A program made the translations under genes and the position numbers. DNA of 52,600 bases, from contig BDSY01000021.1 in NCBI GenBank assembly GCA_002897895.1, positions 1 through 52,600 on the forward strand, given 5' to 3'. Shown one piece after another: positions 1-7,658 of the stretch (position 1 is the stretch's first letter; each line of letters begins with the position of its first letter). The notes under the pieces were generated by a model. The model searched no databases and was not told the origin of the DNA. It saw only the letters and a list, made by a program, of their open reading frames with translations. The DNA comes from a bacterium BMS3Abin06 (GTDB lineage: Bacteria > Nitrospirota > Thermodesulfovibrionia > UBA6902).

Positions 1-168
1 AGAAAATTTATTGATACGCCGGCCAAAATTATAATTGGAAAAAAAGATATAGAAGTAAGACTTAACAAACGGGCAAATAATCCGATATTGCTTGAATCCG
101 GGTTAATCAATACCCCCTTCAAATTGCCATGGGTCTCAAAAATGAATTTTGTTATTACTCTTAAATGA
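1..168 (+). CDS. Transposase, C-terminal fragment
   Basis: An open frame enters from the left edge and stops at 166-168, giving 55 residues. The tail contains RLNKRANNPILL and a later PW pair, which resembles the C-terminal end of several DDE transposase families; I cannot name the family. No catalytic residue is in view. The identical frame is present inverted at 52433-52600, which is the main reason to read it as an IS gene. Confidence 0.6.
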   Translation, partial: RKFIDTPAKIIIGKKDIEVRLNKRANNPILLESGLINTPFKLPWVSKMNFVITLK

Positions 169-236
169 CTCCCTCATTATGCTATCTTTCGATGCTATAT
201 GTTAGTTTAATTACTTACGTGAAAATCCAGGTTAGA
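1..236 (+). mobile_element. Right end of an insertion sequence (left copy)
   Basis: These bases are the exact reverse complement of the last 236 bases of the window; identity stops abruptly at 236/237. The segment holds the end of a transposase-like reading frame (stop at 166-168) followed by about 68 non-coding bases ending in GAAAATCCAGGTTAG. The simplest reading is two copies of one IS in opposite orientation, each cut off by the window edge. The other IS end and any target duplication lie outside the window. Confidence 0.8.
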
Positions 237-237
237 G

Positions 238-528
238 AAGTTAAGTGAAATGGATGCATCTCTTGCCAGCCAACTTAATCCGCAATTTACAGCACCAAAG
301 TGGGAGTCATTGTTTAAGGCAAGCATAACTGGAGATGACGATATCCCCATTAACAAACGAGGAAGTGGTGTGAAAAGGTTAATCCTACTAAACTTCTTTC
401 GTGCAAAAGCTGAGCAGGTTGCTCGTGAAAAAGTACGACATGATATTATTTACGCTATTGAGGAACCTGAAACAAGCCAACACCCTAATAATCAACGAAT
501 GCTATTACGTGCATTGTCTGATCTCTCA
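238..528 (+). pseudogene. AAA/OLD-family ATPase fragment, cut at both ends
   Basis: The frame contains INKRGSGVKRLILLNFF and a Walker B-like IYAIEEPETSQHP, typical of the C-terminal half of the ATPase domain in OLD-like or AAA_21-type proteins, many of which belong to phage-defence loci. The frame is open through codons upstream of the first ATG (250) to the IS junction at 237, so the IS cut the gene. Family-like sequence ends near codon LRALSDLS (528). The frame continues to 636 but then reads unrelated sequence and finally a CRISPR-like repeat. No Walker A is present, so it cannot be functional. The family name is from motif recognition only. Confidence 0.65.
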
Positions 529-603
529 ATTGAAAGGAGATGTCAATTGCCAGGCGGCGTAACTATAGAAGTCAAAGTTGAGGGCAGGGAGTTTCAAAAA
601 CTG

Positions 604-694
604 ATGTTCCCCACAGACGTGGGGATGAACCGTTGAAAAAAATATGGAAAAACGCAACGATTTCAATGTTCCCTGGAGACGATAAATATCTTTC
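604..694 (+). CRISPR. Solitary type I-E-like CRISPR repeat, spacer-length gap and degenerate repeat
   Basis: Bases 604-632 (29 nt) have type I-E repeat form: ATGTTCCCC start, a perfect 6-bp stem CCCCAC/GTGGGG (609-614, 619-624) with a 4-nt loop, and GGATGAACCG at the end. A second ATGTTCCC begins at 666, a 62-nt period (29 plus a 33-nt spacer), and keeps 13 of its first 16 bases before diverging, as expected of a decayed terminal repeat. No cas gene is in view. It looks like the leftover of an array; one good repeat alone is weak evidence. Confidence 0.5.
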
Positions 695-699
695 TAATA

Positions 700-718
700 T
701 AGCTTTAAAGCTACATTA
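700..718 (+). promoter_or_regulatory. Probable HipB operator, distal
   Basis: A perfect 14-bp palindrome TAGCTTTAAAGCTA (700-713) overlaps AAAGCTACATTA (707-718). The same 12-mer recurs at 802-813, just ahead of hipB. A palindrome plus a direct repeat around the promoter fits an autorepressed toxin-antitoxin operon. The assignment to HipB is inference from position. Confidence 0.5.
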
Positions 719-763
719 ACCATATTTAACAATAATTACGTAGCCTATCAGTTACATTTCATC

Positions 764-813
764 TTGACTTATTAAATAATTCATGCTATCCTTGTAGTGT
801 AAAAGCTACATTA
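764..813 (+). promoter_or_regulatory. hipBA promoter with proximal operator
   Basis: TTGACT (764-769) and TATCCT (787-792) are 17 bp apart, a reasonable sigma-70 pair. Downstream, TGTAG (793-797) and CTACA (806-810) form an inverted repeat overlapping the 12-mer AAAGCTACATTA (802-813) that is also found at 707-718. A repressor bound here would cover the predicted transcription start near 799. Confidence 0.5.
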
Positions 814-832
814 TATGGAATATAAGGTAACT

Positions 833-1195
833 ATGAAGCCTGAAAGCAGCATATCAAACCGCTCTGCTATGGCAGATCCCGCAATTGTAAAGGAAATCTG
901 CCACAGCCTCAAGCAAATGCGATTGAGCAAAAACCTGACGCAGGCAAAACTGGCCGAGGTGGCCGGTCTGAACCGTGTGACAATCAGCCGCATGGAAGCC
1001 GGCAGGGCTGCCACCCTTCTCACCGTAGTGCAGGTGCTCCGGGCCCTGGACAAGCTCGACATACTGGATATTTTCAGAGAGGAACCCGAAATAAGCCCCC
1101 TGCAATTGCTCAAACTGCAGGAAAAGCAGCGCCAACGAGCTTCCCTCTCAAGAAAAAAGACCGTTGATGATCAGGAAGAAAAATCAGAATGGTAA
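833..1195 (+). CDS. hipB: HipB-type antitoxin, XRE-family DNA-binding protein
   Basis: Antitoxin half of a HipBA type II module: it should bind and silence the HipA kinase and repress its own promoter. The centre carries a Cro/C1-type helix-turn-helix (LTQAKLAEVAGLNRVTISRM). I chose ATG 833 (120 residues) over the in-frame ATG 815, because 815 lies at the proximal operator about 16 nt after the predicted transcript start and has no ribosome site, whereas AAGG at 824-827 precedes 833. The C-terminus is basic and charged. The stop overlaps the hipA start by 7 bp, indicating translational coupling. Confidence 0.85.
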   Translation: MKPESSISNRSAMADPAIVKEICHSLKQMRLSKNLTQAKLAEVAGLNRVTISRMEAGRAATLLTVVQVLRALDKLDILDIFREEPEISPLQLLKLQEKQRQRASLSRKKTVDDQEEKSEW

Positions 1196-2496
1196 GTATA
1201 GCCAGGGTCAATATATGGAACGTCTTTGTCGGAGCGGTGGCATGGGATGATTCAAGGGGGTATGCTACATTTGAGTTCGACCCCGACTTTCCGAAAAGAA
1301 AATGGGACCTCTCCCCATTCATGATGTCCATTAAAGACGTATCAAAAAGCAACAGCATCTTCTCCTTTCCCAACCTGAACAAAGAAACCTATAAAGGCCT
1401 GCCGGGAATGCTGGCAGACAGTTTACCGGATAAATATGGAAACAAATTAATAGAGGCATGGCTTGCGCGAAACGGCCGCGATGCCGGCTCCTTTAATCCT
1501 GTAGAGCGCCTCTGCTACACCGGCAAAAGAGGAATGGGCGCACTGGAATACAAACCTGCTACTCACGCATTTGATGATTCTTCCAAATCTGTTGAAATAG
1601 AAAAACTGGTACAACTGGCAAAAAATGTATTAAGTGAGAGGAAAAACTTTAAAACCGGAATCAGCGCCAACAGCGATGAAGGATTGCTGGACATTATCCG
1701 CATTGGAACTTCAGCGGGGGGCGCCAGGGCGAAAGCCATTATTGCATATAACGAAAAAACAGGAGATGTTCGCTCCGGGCAGATTGACGGTCTGGAAGAT
1801 TACGATTACTGGATCATCAAGTTCGACGGGGTGACTAATGAGCAACTGGGTGATCCGAAAGGATACGGGAAGATCGAGTACGCCTACTACCTGATGGCAA
1901 AAGAATGCGGAATAAACATGACGGACAGCAGGCTTCTTGAAAAAAACAGGCGCGCCCATTTTATGACAAGGCGCTTCGACCGTCAGGGAACAAAAAAACT
2001 TCATTTGCAGACGCTCTGCGCCATTGCCCATTTTGACTACAATGATCCTGCCGCCTATTCATATGAACAGGCCTTTCAGGTCATGCGTCAACTCAGACTT
2101 CCTTACAGGGATGCTGAAGAGTTGTTCAGAAGAATGTGCTTCAACGTAATTGCCCGAAACCAGGATGACCATACAAAAAACATATCCTTTCTCATGGATG
2201 AAAACGGAGAATGGACCCTGTCACCGGCATATGATGTTACATATGCCTATGACCCGGCAAACAAATGGATGAAAGACCACCAGATGAGCATTAATGGTAA
2301 AAGGAAAGATATTGGAAGGTCTGATATGATTGCGTTAGCAAAGAAAATGAACATCAAAAAACCGGATGAGATTATTGAAAAAATAATATCAAAGGTCATG
2401 AACTGGTCAAAATATGCTGACGGGGCAAAGGTTAGTGCCAAACAAGTAAAGGCGATCAAAAAAACATTCCTTTTCATGAAAGGCACTGGGAAATGA
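1189..2496 (+). CDS. hipA: HipA-type serine/threonine kinase toxin
   Basis: At 435 residues it matches full-length HipA (about 440). HipA kinases studied so far phosphorylate glutamyl- or other aminoacyl-tRNA synthetases and so arrest translation; the target here is unknown. Visible kinase features are the glycine-rich GTSAGGARAK (about 173-182), the FMTRRFDR block (258-265), the catalytic loop NQDDHTKN (324-331) with its Asp, and the SPAYDV metal-binding motif (345-350). All look intact. It overlaps hipB by 7 bp and is followed by a repeat element, not another gene. Confidence 0.88.
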   Translation: MVSIARVNIWNVFVGAVAWDDSRGYATFEFDPDFPKRKWDLSPFMMSIKDVSKSNSIFSFPNLNKETYKGLPGMLADSLPDKYGNKLIEAWLARNGRDAGSFNPVERLCYTGKRGMGALEYKPATHAFDDSSKSVEIEKLVQLAKNVLSERKNFKTGISANSDEGLLDIIRIGTSAGGARAKAIIAYNEKTGDVRSGQIDGLEDYDYWIIKFDGVTNEQLGDPKGYGKIEYAYYLMAKECGINMTDSRLLEKNRRAHFMTRRFDRQGTKKLHLQTLCAIAHFDYNDPAAYSYEQAFQVMRQLRLPYRDAEELFRRMCFNVIARNQDDHTKNISFLMDENGEWTLSPAYDVTYAYDPANKWMKDHQMSINGKRKDIGRSDMIALAKKMNIKKPDEIIEKIISKVMNWSKYADGAKVSAKQVKAIKKTFLFMKGTGK

Positions 2497-2553
2497 CACA
2501 CACCCAATGGTTGCGTTTATACTTCCAGCAGCCATTCATCCATACTGCCCCAA

Positions 2554-2754
2554 CGTAACCGTTCACAGGGGGCGGTTATCAGTTTTCCCCTCTTGAGAGG
2601 GGATTAAGGGGTGTGTGTCTTTATCCAGTCTGATCTCTTTCATGTTTTGCGTTGCAAACACACCCCTGCACCCCTCTCAAGAGGGGATTTTAGTCTTTCC
2701 ATTGCGCTGTTTGTAACCAGCAAACGTAACAAACATAACCCGTGAACGGTTACG
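2554..2754. repeat. MITE-like element with 13-bp inverted ends and nested palindromes
   Basis: CGTAACCGTTCAC (2554-2566) is the perfect inverse of GTGAACGGTTACG (2742-2754). Inside are two copies of a C4TCT-type palindrome in opposite orientation: CCCCTCTTGAGAGGGG (2587-2602) and CCCCTCTCAAGAGGGG (2671-2686), each next to a GGGGTGTGT/ACACACCCC tail. A related unit lies at 28101-28132. The outer motif GTAACCGTT/AACGGTTAC also bounds the element at 17190-17357. The element fills the gap between the ends of hipA and ribD, which converge. No coding potential is seen. Confidence 0.6.
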
Positions 2755-2760
2755 CCCCAA

Positions 2761-3849
2761 CTAATAAAAGCGACCTTCTATCAATATATCCTCACCAAAA
2801 AAGGTAGTTTGCATATCTTTCAGCTTTAATGCATTCTTTAAAAGCTCCGGGGATTTTCCTCCTACTGATGGAATTGCATCAACGCCGCCGATTATTTTCG
2901 GCGCTACAAAAAACATAACCCTATCCACAATCCCGGCTGACAGGGCGGAGGCGCTTATTGATGAACCGCCTTCTATCATTACACTCGTTATTTCAAGTCT
3001 GCCGAGTTCTTTCATAAGGCTTTTCAAATCAACCTTTCCTGCTTTATCTTTTACTACCAGCACCTTGTTGCCGTGTCTTGTGAGAGAATCGATTTTCTGT
3101 GTCTTAGCCTTTTTAGTCACAGCTATTATTGTCCTGTTATCATTATATTTTAATACCTTTGCGTTGGGAGATATTTGAAGAGAAGTGTCGACTATTATTC
3201 GATAAGGGTTCTTACCACCCCGGATTCTGCAGTCAAGCGAAGGATTATCTTTTTTCACAGTGCCGATACCTACAAGAAGTGCGTCAACCTCATTCCGTAA
3301 CTTATGGACGTGTTCTCTCGCCTTAGCGCCGGTAATCCATTTTGACTCGCCCCGGGCAGTCGCTATTTTTCCATCAAGGCTCTGCGCAATCTTGAGGATG
3401 ACAAAAGGCTCTTTTTCAGTAATGTATTTAATAAATGCCTCATTAAGTCTCTGTGCTTCACCTTTCATAATGCCTGTTTCAGTCCTGATGCCTGCGCTCT
3501 GAAGTTCTTTTAACCCCATGCCGGACACCTCGGGATTCGGGTCGATCATGGCCACAACAACTTTTTTTATTCCGGATTTGATAATCGCTTTAGTACAGGG
3601 GGGCGTTCTTTTTTCCGTATGACAGCAGGGCTCAAGATTAACATAAAGCGTTGCGCCTCTTGCTGCTGCACCGGCTTTTTTCAGGGCAATAACCTCTGCA
3701 TGGGATGTTCCGGCCTTCCTGTGATAACCACCGGAAATAATTTTGCCGCCTTTCACAACAACAGCGCCTACCATGGGGTTAGGGCTTGTCCTGCCTTTTC
3801 CCTTAGCAGCGAGTTCTAATGCTTTTTGCATAAAAATATTATCGGACAT
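2761..3849 (-). CDS. ribD: Bifunctional riboflavin biosynthesis deaminase/reductase
   Basis: Catalyses the second and third steps of riboflavin synthesis: deamination of the diaminopyrimidine intermediate, then NADPH-dependent reduction of its ribosyl side chain. The N-terminal deaminase half has SHAEVIA (His50, Glu52) and the EPCC...TPPC zinc site (Cys75, Cys85). The C-terminal reductase half includes AQSLDGKIA and the nucleotide-binding MIEGGSS. At 362 residues it is full length. No FMN riboswitch is visible upstream, and no other rib gene adjoins it. It is transcribed away from the riboswitch-controlled gene at 4186. Confidence 0.93.
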   Translation of the reverse strand: MSDNIFMQKALELAAKGKGRTSPNPMVGAVVVKGGKIISGGYHRKAGTSHAEVIALKKAGAAARGATLYVNLEPCCHTEKRTPPCTKAIIKSGIKKVVVAMIDPNPEVSGMGLKELQSAGIRTETGIMKGEAQRLNEAFIKYITEKEPFVILKIAQSLDGKIATARGESKWITGAKAREHVHKLRNEVDALLVGIGTVKKDNPSLDCRIRGGKNPYRIIVDTSLQISPNAKVLKYNDNRTIIAVTKKAKTQKIDSLTRHGNKVLVVKDKAGKVDLKSLMKELGRLEITSVMIEGGSSISASALSAGIVDRVMFFVAPKIIGGVDAIPSVGGKSPELLKNALKLKDMQTTFFGEDILIEGRFY

Positions 3850-3991
3850 TCTGAGTATATGATTTTACCTGAAAAAACAGAATCCTTCAAATATCAATAA
3901 ACCGGTGACAAAATATGTCAGTTATGGCAAATTGTTTCGTTTTATGCGCAATATAAATCTGTAAACCCCCTGTAAGATAAAGCCTTTTTGT

Positions 3992-4007
3992 TTGGCATTT
4001 TTCTTGC
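3992..4007 (+). promoter_or_regulatory. Sigma-54-like (-24/-12) promoter
   Basis: TTGGCA at 3992-3997 and TTGC at 4004-4007 place the invariant GG (3994-3995) and GC (4006-4007) exactly 12 bp apart, as in the -24/-12 consensus. Transcription would start near 4018, about 30 bases before the riboswitch. If right, an enhancer-binding activator is needed; none is encoded in this window. Confidence 0.55.
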
Positions 4008-4045
4008 GAAGAAATAGTAAATATTAAATTTATAAAAACGTTTCC

Positions 4046-4122
4046 GACAAAGGTAAACCATGGGTAACCATGGGACACAAAGCCACGGGTCCTGAATAAA
4101 AAAAAGGATAGCCGGGTTGCCG
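4046..4122 (+). ncRNA. Cyclic-di-GMP-I (GEMM) riboswitch
   Basis: The segment follows the GEMM-I pattern closely: GGTAAACC, a 6-bp CCATGG/CCATGG helix (P2) capped by a GTAA tetraloop, GGGACACAAAGCCACGGG, a variable A-rich P3 loop, then GGATAGCCGGGTTGCC. By alignment with the Vibrio Vc2 aptamer, the base matching G20 is still G, which favours c-di-GMP over the cGAMP-selective GEMM-Ib variants. One base of the usual GGGACGCAAAG block is changed (A for G). The gene downstream encodes a secreted protein, a typical regulon member for this class. Confidence 0.9.
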
Positions 4123-4128
4123 AAGAGA

Positions 4129-4185
4129 TATCCACTTCCGGTTTATGTGGACTGTTTTGAGGCTGAGGGAAACCGGAGGTGGATG
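4129..4185 (+). promoter_or_regulatory. Start-site-sequestering hairpin (riboswitch expression platform)
   Basis: CCACTTCCGGTTT (4132-4144) can pair with AAACCGGAGGTGG (4170-4182) over 13 bp with one G-U pair; T4131-A4183, A4130-T4184 and a T-G wobble extend it. The 3' arm contains the ribosome-binding site GGAGG (4175-4179) and the ATG at 4183. A competing short stem, CCAC 4132-4135 with GTGG 4147-4150, would open it. This looks like a translational expression platform. The direction of the switch cannot be told from sequence. Confidence 0.7.
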
Positions 4186-5139
4186 ATGCACAAGATTGCA
4201 AGTATACTTTCCATTGCTTTATCGCTGGTTTTGCTGGCGATATCTTCTTCTCATGCAATAGACTACAAGACAGAGAGATTTGTTCTGGCTAAATTGTCAT
4301 TTCAGCATGACAATGTTATCAGGCAAAACAGCCTTGTGACTGGAAAAAAAGCAGGATTTTCTTCATTTGCTTTTACTGATAGCAGAAGAGATAAATTCGC
4401 TTATAACAATTTTTATAATACTGAGAGCGGGCCTGATAAAAACAGCCGGACAGGGGAGATTCAAAATTCCTTCCTGTCATACATGCCCGGACGGAATATC
4501 ACCCCTTCATTTGTAAACAATATCTCTTTTGATTTTTCAAAAACAGGAAAAAATAATTCCTTTGATTTTTCAGCAAGCGATATAATCCCGTCGAGTTTCA
4601 GCGATGCAGTCCGGATGGGGGCGGCTTTTTTGACAAACCTTGCAGTGCATGAATTCGGCCATGAAGTCGTGGCTAACTATGCAGGCGCGGAAGAGAGCAG
4701 CCTGAGCTTTTTTAAACAAGAGGACGGTCAATTCTTCCTTGGAATGAGTACGGCAAAAAATATGGACAGTAAATCAATACTGCCTTATACAATGGGAGGA
4801 GAGTTTTTTGCCGACCTGACGTTCGAGCATGCCCTTCAGGATTACAGGAAAAACCCCGGCGTGTATAATAAGTCTTTATTGTTATACAGCGGGACCGATT
4901 TCCTCTGGTACTGTTTTTATGCCTTTTATGTGAGCCAGGATAATTCGGCTTATGACCCCCTGACTATTTCAAAGCAGACCGGGTTATCTAAGGATATGCT
5001 TTTTTCCGTAGCCCTGGCAAAGACCCTGTTAAACGCTTACAGGGTTTATTCGGGACAGGACAGGATAGTCCCTTATTTCACTGTTGATAAATATTCTGCT
5101 GCTTTAAACATTATGATCCCCTTTGAATTCGGCAGTTAG
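4186..5139 (+). CDS. Exported HEFGH-motif protein (putative zinc metallopeptidase)
   Basis: I do not recognise the family. From ATG 4186 (ribosome site GGAGG six bases upstream) the product is 317 residues. A signal peptide covers about 1-24, ending SSSHA. HEFGH at about 155-159 fits the HExxH zinc-peptidase signature and sits in a hydrophobic helix-like stretch (FLTNLAVHEFGHEVVAN); a third ligand may lie in the later GGEFF/FEH segment. The C-terminus ends with alternating hydrophobics (MIPFEF). The gene lies behind a c-di-GMP riboswitch and converges on the type II secretion operon. The TTG-started longer frame from 4117 begins inside the riboswitch and is unlikely. Confidence 0.7.
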   Translation: MHKIASILSIALSLVLLAISSSHAIDYKTERFVLAKLSFQHDNVIRQNSLVTGKKAGFSSFAFTDSRRDKFAYNNFYNTESGPDKNSRTGEIQNSFLSYMPGRNITPSFVNNISFDFSKTGKNNSFDFSASDIIPSSFSDAVRMGAAFLTNLAVHEFGHEVVANYAGAEESSLSFFKQEDGQFFLGMSTAKNMDSKSILPYTMGGEFFADLTFEHALQDYRKNPGVYNKSLLLYSGTDFLWYCFYAFYVSQDNSAYDPLTISKQTGLSKDMLFSVALAKTLLNAYRVYSGQDRIVPYFTVDKYSAALNIMIPFEFGS

Positions 5140-5172
5140 CCTGACTGCCGGGGTTTCCGTCTGTTCGGAAGT

Positions 5173-5952
5173 TCAGGGAAGGCGTCCTTTAAAGGGTACG
5201 ATGTAATAGCCGGGAGAAACTATGTGTTTGCCGATAAGCATGGATTCCATGACATTAAGTTTACGTGTATCCGGCATAAGTTCTAAAGCCAGATTCATAA
5301 CGCCATTTGTTATATCACCCTTTAATCTTGCAAATCCTTTTTCACCCTCAAGGCTTATAGAGTCAAGTTTGATGGTGTTCCCTTTTATCGAGAGTGCGCC
5401 CTGAAGTTTTCGGAAGGTATTGAGAAGCGGGAACACGGAGCCGGTATCGTCGATGTTTAAATCCGGGACTTCAAAGGTGATTGTTACAATATCATTATTT
5501 ATGTCTATATCGGCATAAACATTTCCATCAATGTTTATGCCGAATTGCGTGAGATAGGGAATTGCGCTGAGTTCTGCACGTTCTATTTTTATGCTGCCTT
5601 TGCGGGGAAGTTTTATTATGCCGTCCAGATCGCCGGTACCGATTTTGCCTGTTATCGTAAAGGCAATCCGCCCGTCGGTCAAATAGCGGGGACTGAAATT
5701 GCCGGCAAAGCCGGTGATGTTTAAGGCGGGCTTATTGTCTATTTTCAGGTTGAGATCATCGGCATATAAGGCAAAGAATATCCCCTTTTTCAATCCGCTG
5801 ATCGAGAGACTCATGTTGCTGTTGCCGGACATTGCCACAGCATCTTCAATCTTTTCCTCTATCAGATTGTCCGGCACTGCAAAAAACCAGAGGAGGATTA
5901 TGAAAACCGGGATGCCGGCAACCACATATAAAATGTTGCGGATTTTAATCAT
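5173..5952 (-). CDS. gspN: Type II secretion system protein GspN
   Basis: A 259-residue inner-membrane protein: one N-terminal membrane helix (ILYVVAGIPVFIILLWFFAV), then a periplasmic beta-rich domain of the GspN/AsmA-like kind. It is the last gene of the gsp operon. It is not strictly required for secretion in all type II systems, but it occurs regularly in this position. Assignment rests on gene order plus this topology, as GspN sequences are poorly conserved. Confidence 0.72.
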   Translation of the reverse strand: MIKIRNILYVVAGIPVFIILLWFFAVPDNLIEEKIEDAVAMSGNSNMSLSISGLKKGIFFALYADDLNLKIDNKPALNITGFAGNFSPRYLTDGRIAFTITGKIGTGDLDGIIKLPRKGSIKIERAELSAIPYLTQFGINIDGNVYADIDINNDIVTITFEVPDLNIDDTGSVFPLLNTFRKLQGALSIKGNTIKLDSISLEGEKGFARLKGDITNGVMNLALELMPDTRKLNVMESMLIGKHIVSPGYYIVPFKGRLP

Positions 5953-6047
5953 CTGGCGTTATATGGATTTACGTAATAGTTCAAGATACCCCTGAAGAAG
6001 CAGGAATGGAATATGCCTCTAATAATTTTGATTTTAATCTTTTCATT

Positions 6048-6082
6048 CTGACTCCTGGCTCCTGACTCCTGAATTCTGATTT
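6048..6082. repeat. Seven-base tandem repeat, CTGACTC type (5 units)
   Basis: Five consecutive units on the + strand: CTGACTC, CTGGCTC, CTGACTC, CTGAATT, CTGATTT. It lies in the gspM-gspN gap, three bases from the gspM stop codon. It shares the seven-base period, though not the sequence, with arrays elsewhere in the window. Confidence 0.75.
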
Positions 6083-6084
6083 AC

Positions 6085-6600
6085 TTATCCCCTGCTCAGA
6101 AGAGAAACCGTCAGTTTTAATATAAATTTATCAGGGTCTTCAAATGTGGAATTGATTGCCGCAGACTTGATTTTCATCGGCAAAGGAGAGATATCGATTT
6201 TATACAGGAGATTGACGATGCTGTTAAGGTCAACGTCCTGTATCTCAAGTTCTGCGTTTTCTTCCGTGAATTCGCTGACCTTTATTTTCTTCAGGGGTTT
6301 GATTTCCTTTGCTTCAAGCCCGAGGCTTTTAAGTATTTGTTCTAAAACAGAGACCACGCCCGTTGATTTCCTCAGGCTTATTTTTTTCTCTTTTGATTCG
6401 ACAACGGTTTTTATCTGGATAACCTCCCGTGAAAGCGATTGAATACCGGTCAGCCTGGTTTTCAGTTCGTTATTTTTTTTCTCCATATTCCCGGCATATA
6501 TAAATGACATAACAGTGAATATGAGGGCTATTGTCACAGCAACCGCTAAAACCGATATGGTTTTGTCAAAGAATATAATTTTTTCTGCTAATCTCTTCAT
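6085..6600 (-). CDS. gspM: Type II secretion system protein GspM
   Basis: 171 residues with one N-terminal membrane helix (TISVLAVAVTIALIFTVMSF), a coiled-coil stretch (NNELKTRLTGIQ...) and a small C-terminal ferredoxin-like domain. GspM pairs with GspL in the inner-membrane platform that couples the GspE ATPase to pseudopilus assembly. Its ATG overlaps the gspL stop (ATGA), so the two are translationally coupled, as in other gsp operons. Identified mainly from position and topology. Confidence 0.75.
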   Translation of the reverse strand: MKRLAEKIIFFDKTISVLAVAVTIALIFTVMSFIYAGNMEKKNNELKTRLTGIQSLSREVIQIKTVVESKEKKISLRKSTGVVSVLEQILKSLGLEAKEIKPLKKIKVSEFTEENAELEIQDVDLNSIVNLLYKIDISPLPMKIKSAAINSTFEDPDKFILKLTVSLLSRG

Positions 6601-7658
6601 ACTCTTTTTTCCTGCATAATTATTGTGAAGTTGATCTTTTTATCCGCAGTCGCGCTGGAATCCGTGACTTTAACACCCCTGAATACCGGTGCAAGACTGT
6701 TTTTCAGGGACTCAACATCCTCAAAGGATTTTGCAGCGCCTTTTATAATAATATTTTTTCCGTCTGCGCTGAATTCACGGAGTGTAATGTTCTTATGTTT
6801 ATGAAGCGCTATATCGCGAAGTATATCGAGAGTCCGGATACCTGCAAGCGCCGCTTTTTTCCCCTTTAACTTTTTCAGGTTACCCCTGAACTGTCTCTCA
6901 ATATCAATAATTTTTTTATCCTCGGGAAAAACATTTCTGTAAATTACGTGCATCTGTTTTGTAAGTGATTCATGCTCTTTTTGGGCTGTGACGAGTCTGA
7001 GAGTCACTGCAGCGCCGAGAATCAACAATAATATCAGGGCAAGCACAGTGGTTACCCTGAGCTTCTTTTTGAGTTTTTCAATGTCTCCAGTGTAAGCCTG
7101 TTCATCCTGCCGGAGGTTTATTGAAGGGTTGAGGATTTCTTCTCCGGCAGCCTCTGCCCTGATTTCAGCGCTTGAGGTTGTTTCTTCAAGAAGACTCTCA
7201 ATTTTCCCTCCGGAGAGCCGCAAATCAAGGGAAGTCATTACTTTTGGATCAAGACCTGCTGATGAAAACAGATCGATAATCTCCTGAAGCTTTGTCTTTT
7301 CTATGCAGACAGCCAGGACTTTACTGCCGTTATCAAGCTGCCCTGTTACAATGTGGTCGATTGAGTAGTCATCCGTATTGCCGAGCAGGATGCCTTCAAG
7401 CTCATACGAAATTGTGTCCCTGATTTTATTTTTGTCGGAAAAAGGGAAGGTCTGTTCCCTCAGGGTCAGGAGATCAAGGGGGATGCTCAGAAAGATATTT
7501 TCACTGCCAATAAGTGGAAGTGAGTTTAAATCCGAAGATTTCAGTTCACCTTCTATGGAGACGGAAGAGCTGTCTGTAATATAATATCGGCCGGCCTTTT
7601 TTTCAAAGACATACAAATTTACATTTTTTTCCGTCCAGTCAATAAAAGCCGTCTTCAT
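6597..7658 (-). CDS. gspL: Type II secretion system protein GspL
   Basis: 353 residues. The N-terminal half is an actin-like cytoplasmic domain of the PilM/GspL kind that would contact the GspE ATPase. A single membrane helix follows at about 196-216 (VTTVLALILLLILGAAVTL), then a periplasmic PilN-like ferredoxin-fold domain with LREFSADGKNIIIKG. The start codon directly follows the gspK stop (TAAATG), and its end overlaps gspM by 4 bp. Confidence 0.85.
   Translation of the reverse strand: MKTAFIDWTEKNVNLYVFEKKAGRYYITDSSSVSIEGELKSSDLNSLPLIGSENIFLSIPLDLLTLREQTFPFSDKNKIRDTISYELEGILLGNTDDYSIDHIVTGQLDNGSKVLAVCIEKTKLQEIIDLFSSAGLDPKVMTSLDLRLSGGKIESLLEETTSSAEIRAEAAGEEILNPSINLRQDEQAYTGDIEKLKKKLRVTTVLALILLLILGAAVTLRLVTAQKEHESLTKQMHVIYRNVFPEDKKIIDIERQFRGNLKKLKGKKAALAGIRTLDILRDIALHKHKNITLREFSADGKNIIIKGAAKSFEDVESLKNSLAPVFRGVKVTDSSATADKKINFTIIMQEKRV

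Noticed and set aside
529-636. Coding continuation of the ATPase frame to 636
   Set aside because: From about 529 the residues no longer fit the family and the final codons are simply the CRISPR-like repeat read in one frame.
2497-2760. Simple bidirectional terminator for hipA and ribD
   Set aside because: Perfect 13-bp ends recur elsewhere around other content and the inner palindromes recur at 28101, so a repeat element explains it better; a terminator role may be secondary.
3850-4045. FMN riboswitch upstream of ribD
   Set aside because: None of the conserved RFN blocks is seen on the minus strand in this short leader.
4117-4185. A longer reading frame for the HEFGH protein beginning at TTG 4117
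   Set aside because: It begins inside the riboswitch aptamer, has no ribosome site, and adds a polar stretch before a normal signal peptide that starts at 4186 behind GGAGG.
5140-5172. Intrinsic terminator between the HEFGH gene and gspN
   Set aside because: A short TTCCG/CGGAA hairpin is possible, but neither strand has a T-run and the gap is only 33 bases.
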